The notes beneath the pieces are model-generated. The model did not search any database, was not told the DNA's origin, and saw only the letters and a program-made list of their open reading frames with translations. Shown here piece by piece: positions 63,986 through 64,000 of a DNA stretch of 64,000 nt (within the stretch, counting starts at the first letter, position 1; every line of letters begins with the position of its first letter). The position numbers were made by a program, and so were the translations under genes. The stretch covers positions 62,001-126,000 of the forward strand of contig JAMXBD010001104.1 of assembly GCA_024138025.1 (NCBI GenBank), in the 5' to 3' direction. Origin of the DNA: Combretum micranthum (taxonomy: Eukaryota > Streptophyta > Magnoliopsida > Myrtales > Combretaceae).

Positions 63986-64000
63986 GAATTGTGGTGACTG

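Noticed and set aside
1..64000. CRISPR arrays, bacterial operons, organelle insertions or integrated viral genes
   Set aside because: No spacer-repeat arrays, ribosome-binding-site-led gene clusters, plastid or mitochondrial genes, or viral protein motifs were seen; the window is plant nuclear throughout.

Overview
This is a 64-kb piece of an AT-rich plant nuclear genome, most likely a eudicot. The evidence is GT-AG introns in low-GC DNA, long non-coding stretches full of transposon debris, and three genes whose best-known relatives are plant proteins. No bacterial, organellar or viral segment was recognised. The species cannot be named from the sequence.

Three host genes are well supported, all on the + strand. 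(1) A kelch-repeat F-box gene of the Arabidopsis At1g55270/SAGL1 type, coding 25194-27542 in two exons; a one-base G excess near the 3' end puts the conserved C-terminal tail out of frame. (2) An eight-exon Sel1-repeat gene, 37907-43901, 280 aa, with a mitochondrial-presequence-like N terminus. (3) A five-exon small Alba-domain gene, 56596-60171, 133 aa, of the At2g34160 type. They are unrelated in function and look like independent single genes between repeat blocks.

The rest is mostly mobile DNA. At 3.7-8.6 kb lie two related LTR-type copies: a 2.7-kb solo LTR (4663-7369, 5-bp target duplication ATAAA) nested inside an older copy in the opposite orientation. Both carry a 5' splice site and, far downstream, a 3' splice site followed by a tiny acidic reading frame, conserved at protein level; this is the most unusual signal in the window. 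At 11-12 kb is a possible primer-binding site of a decayed LTR element; at 12.4 kb a Tourist-like MITE; at 13.8-16.3 kb a dead LINE with a 307-bp foldback MITE inside it. At 17.0-18.2 kb is a Pack-MULE-like element carrying a broken piece of a leucine-rich-repeat receptor kinase gene. At 32.8-37.2 kb is a Mutator-like element on the - strand with a core-less transposase and a decayed plant mobile domain gene. At 44.2 kb and 48.1 kb are non-autonomous hAT elements, the second inserted in one copy of a tandem duplication whose other copy preserves the empty site. At 49.3-50.6 kb is a dead hAT transposase, and at 54.3-56.1 kb a 1.8-kb element with about 300-bp inverted ends.

The stretches 18.2-24.4, 27.6-31.6, 45-48 and 60.2-64 kb hold mainly low-complexity sequence, microsatellites and unrecognised repeat fragments. 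All calls were made by eye from translation, splice sites and repeat comparison; no database search was run.
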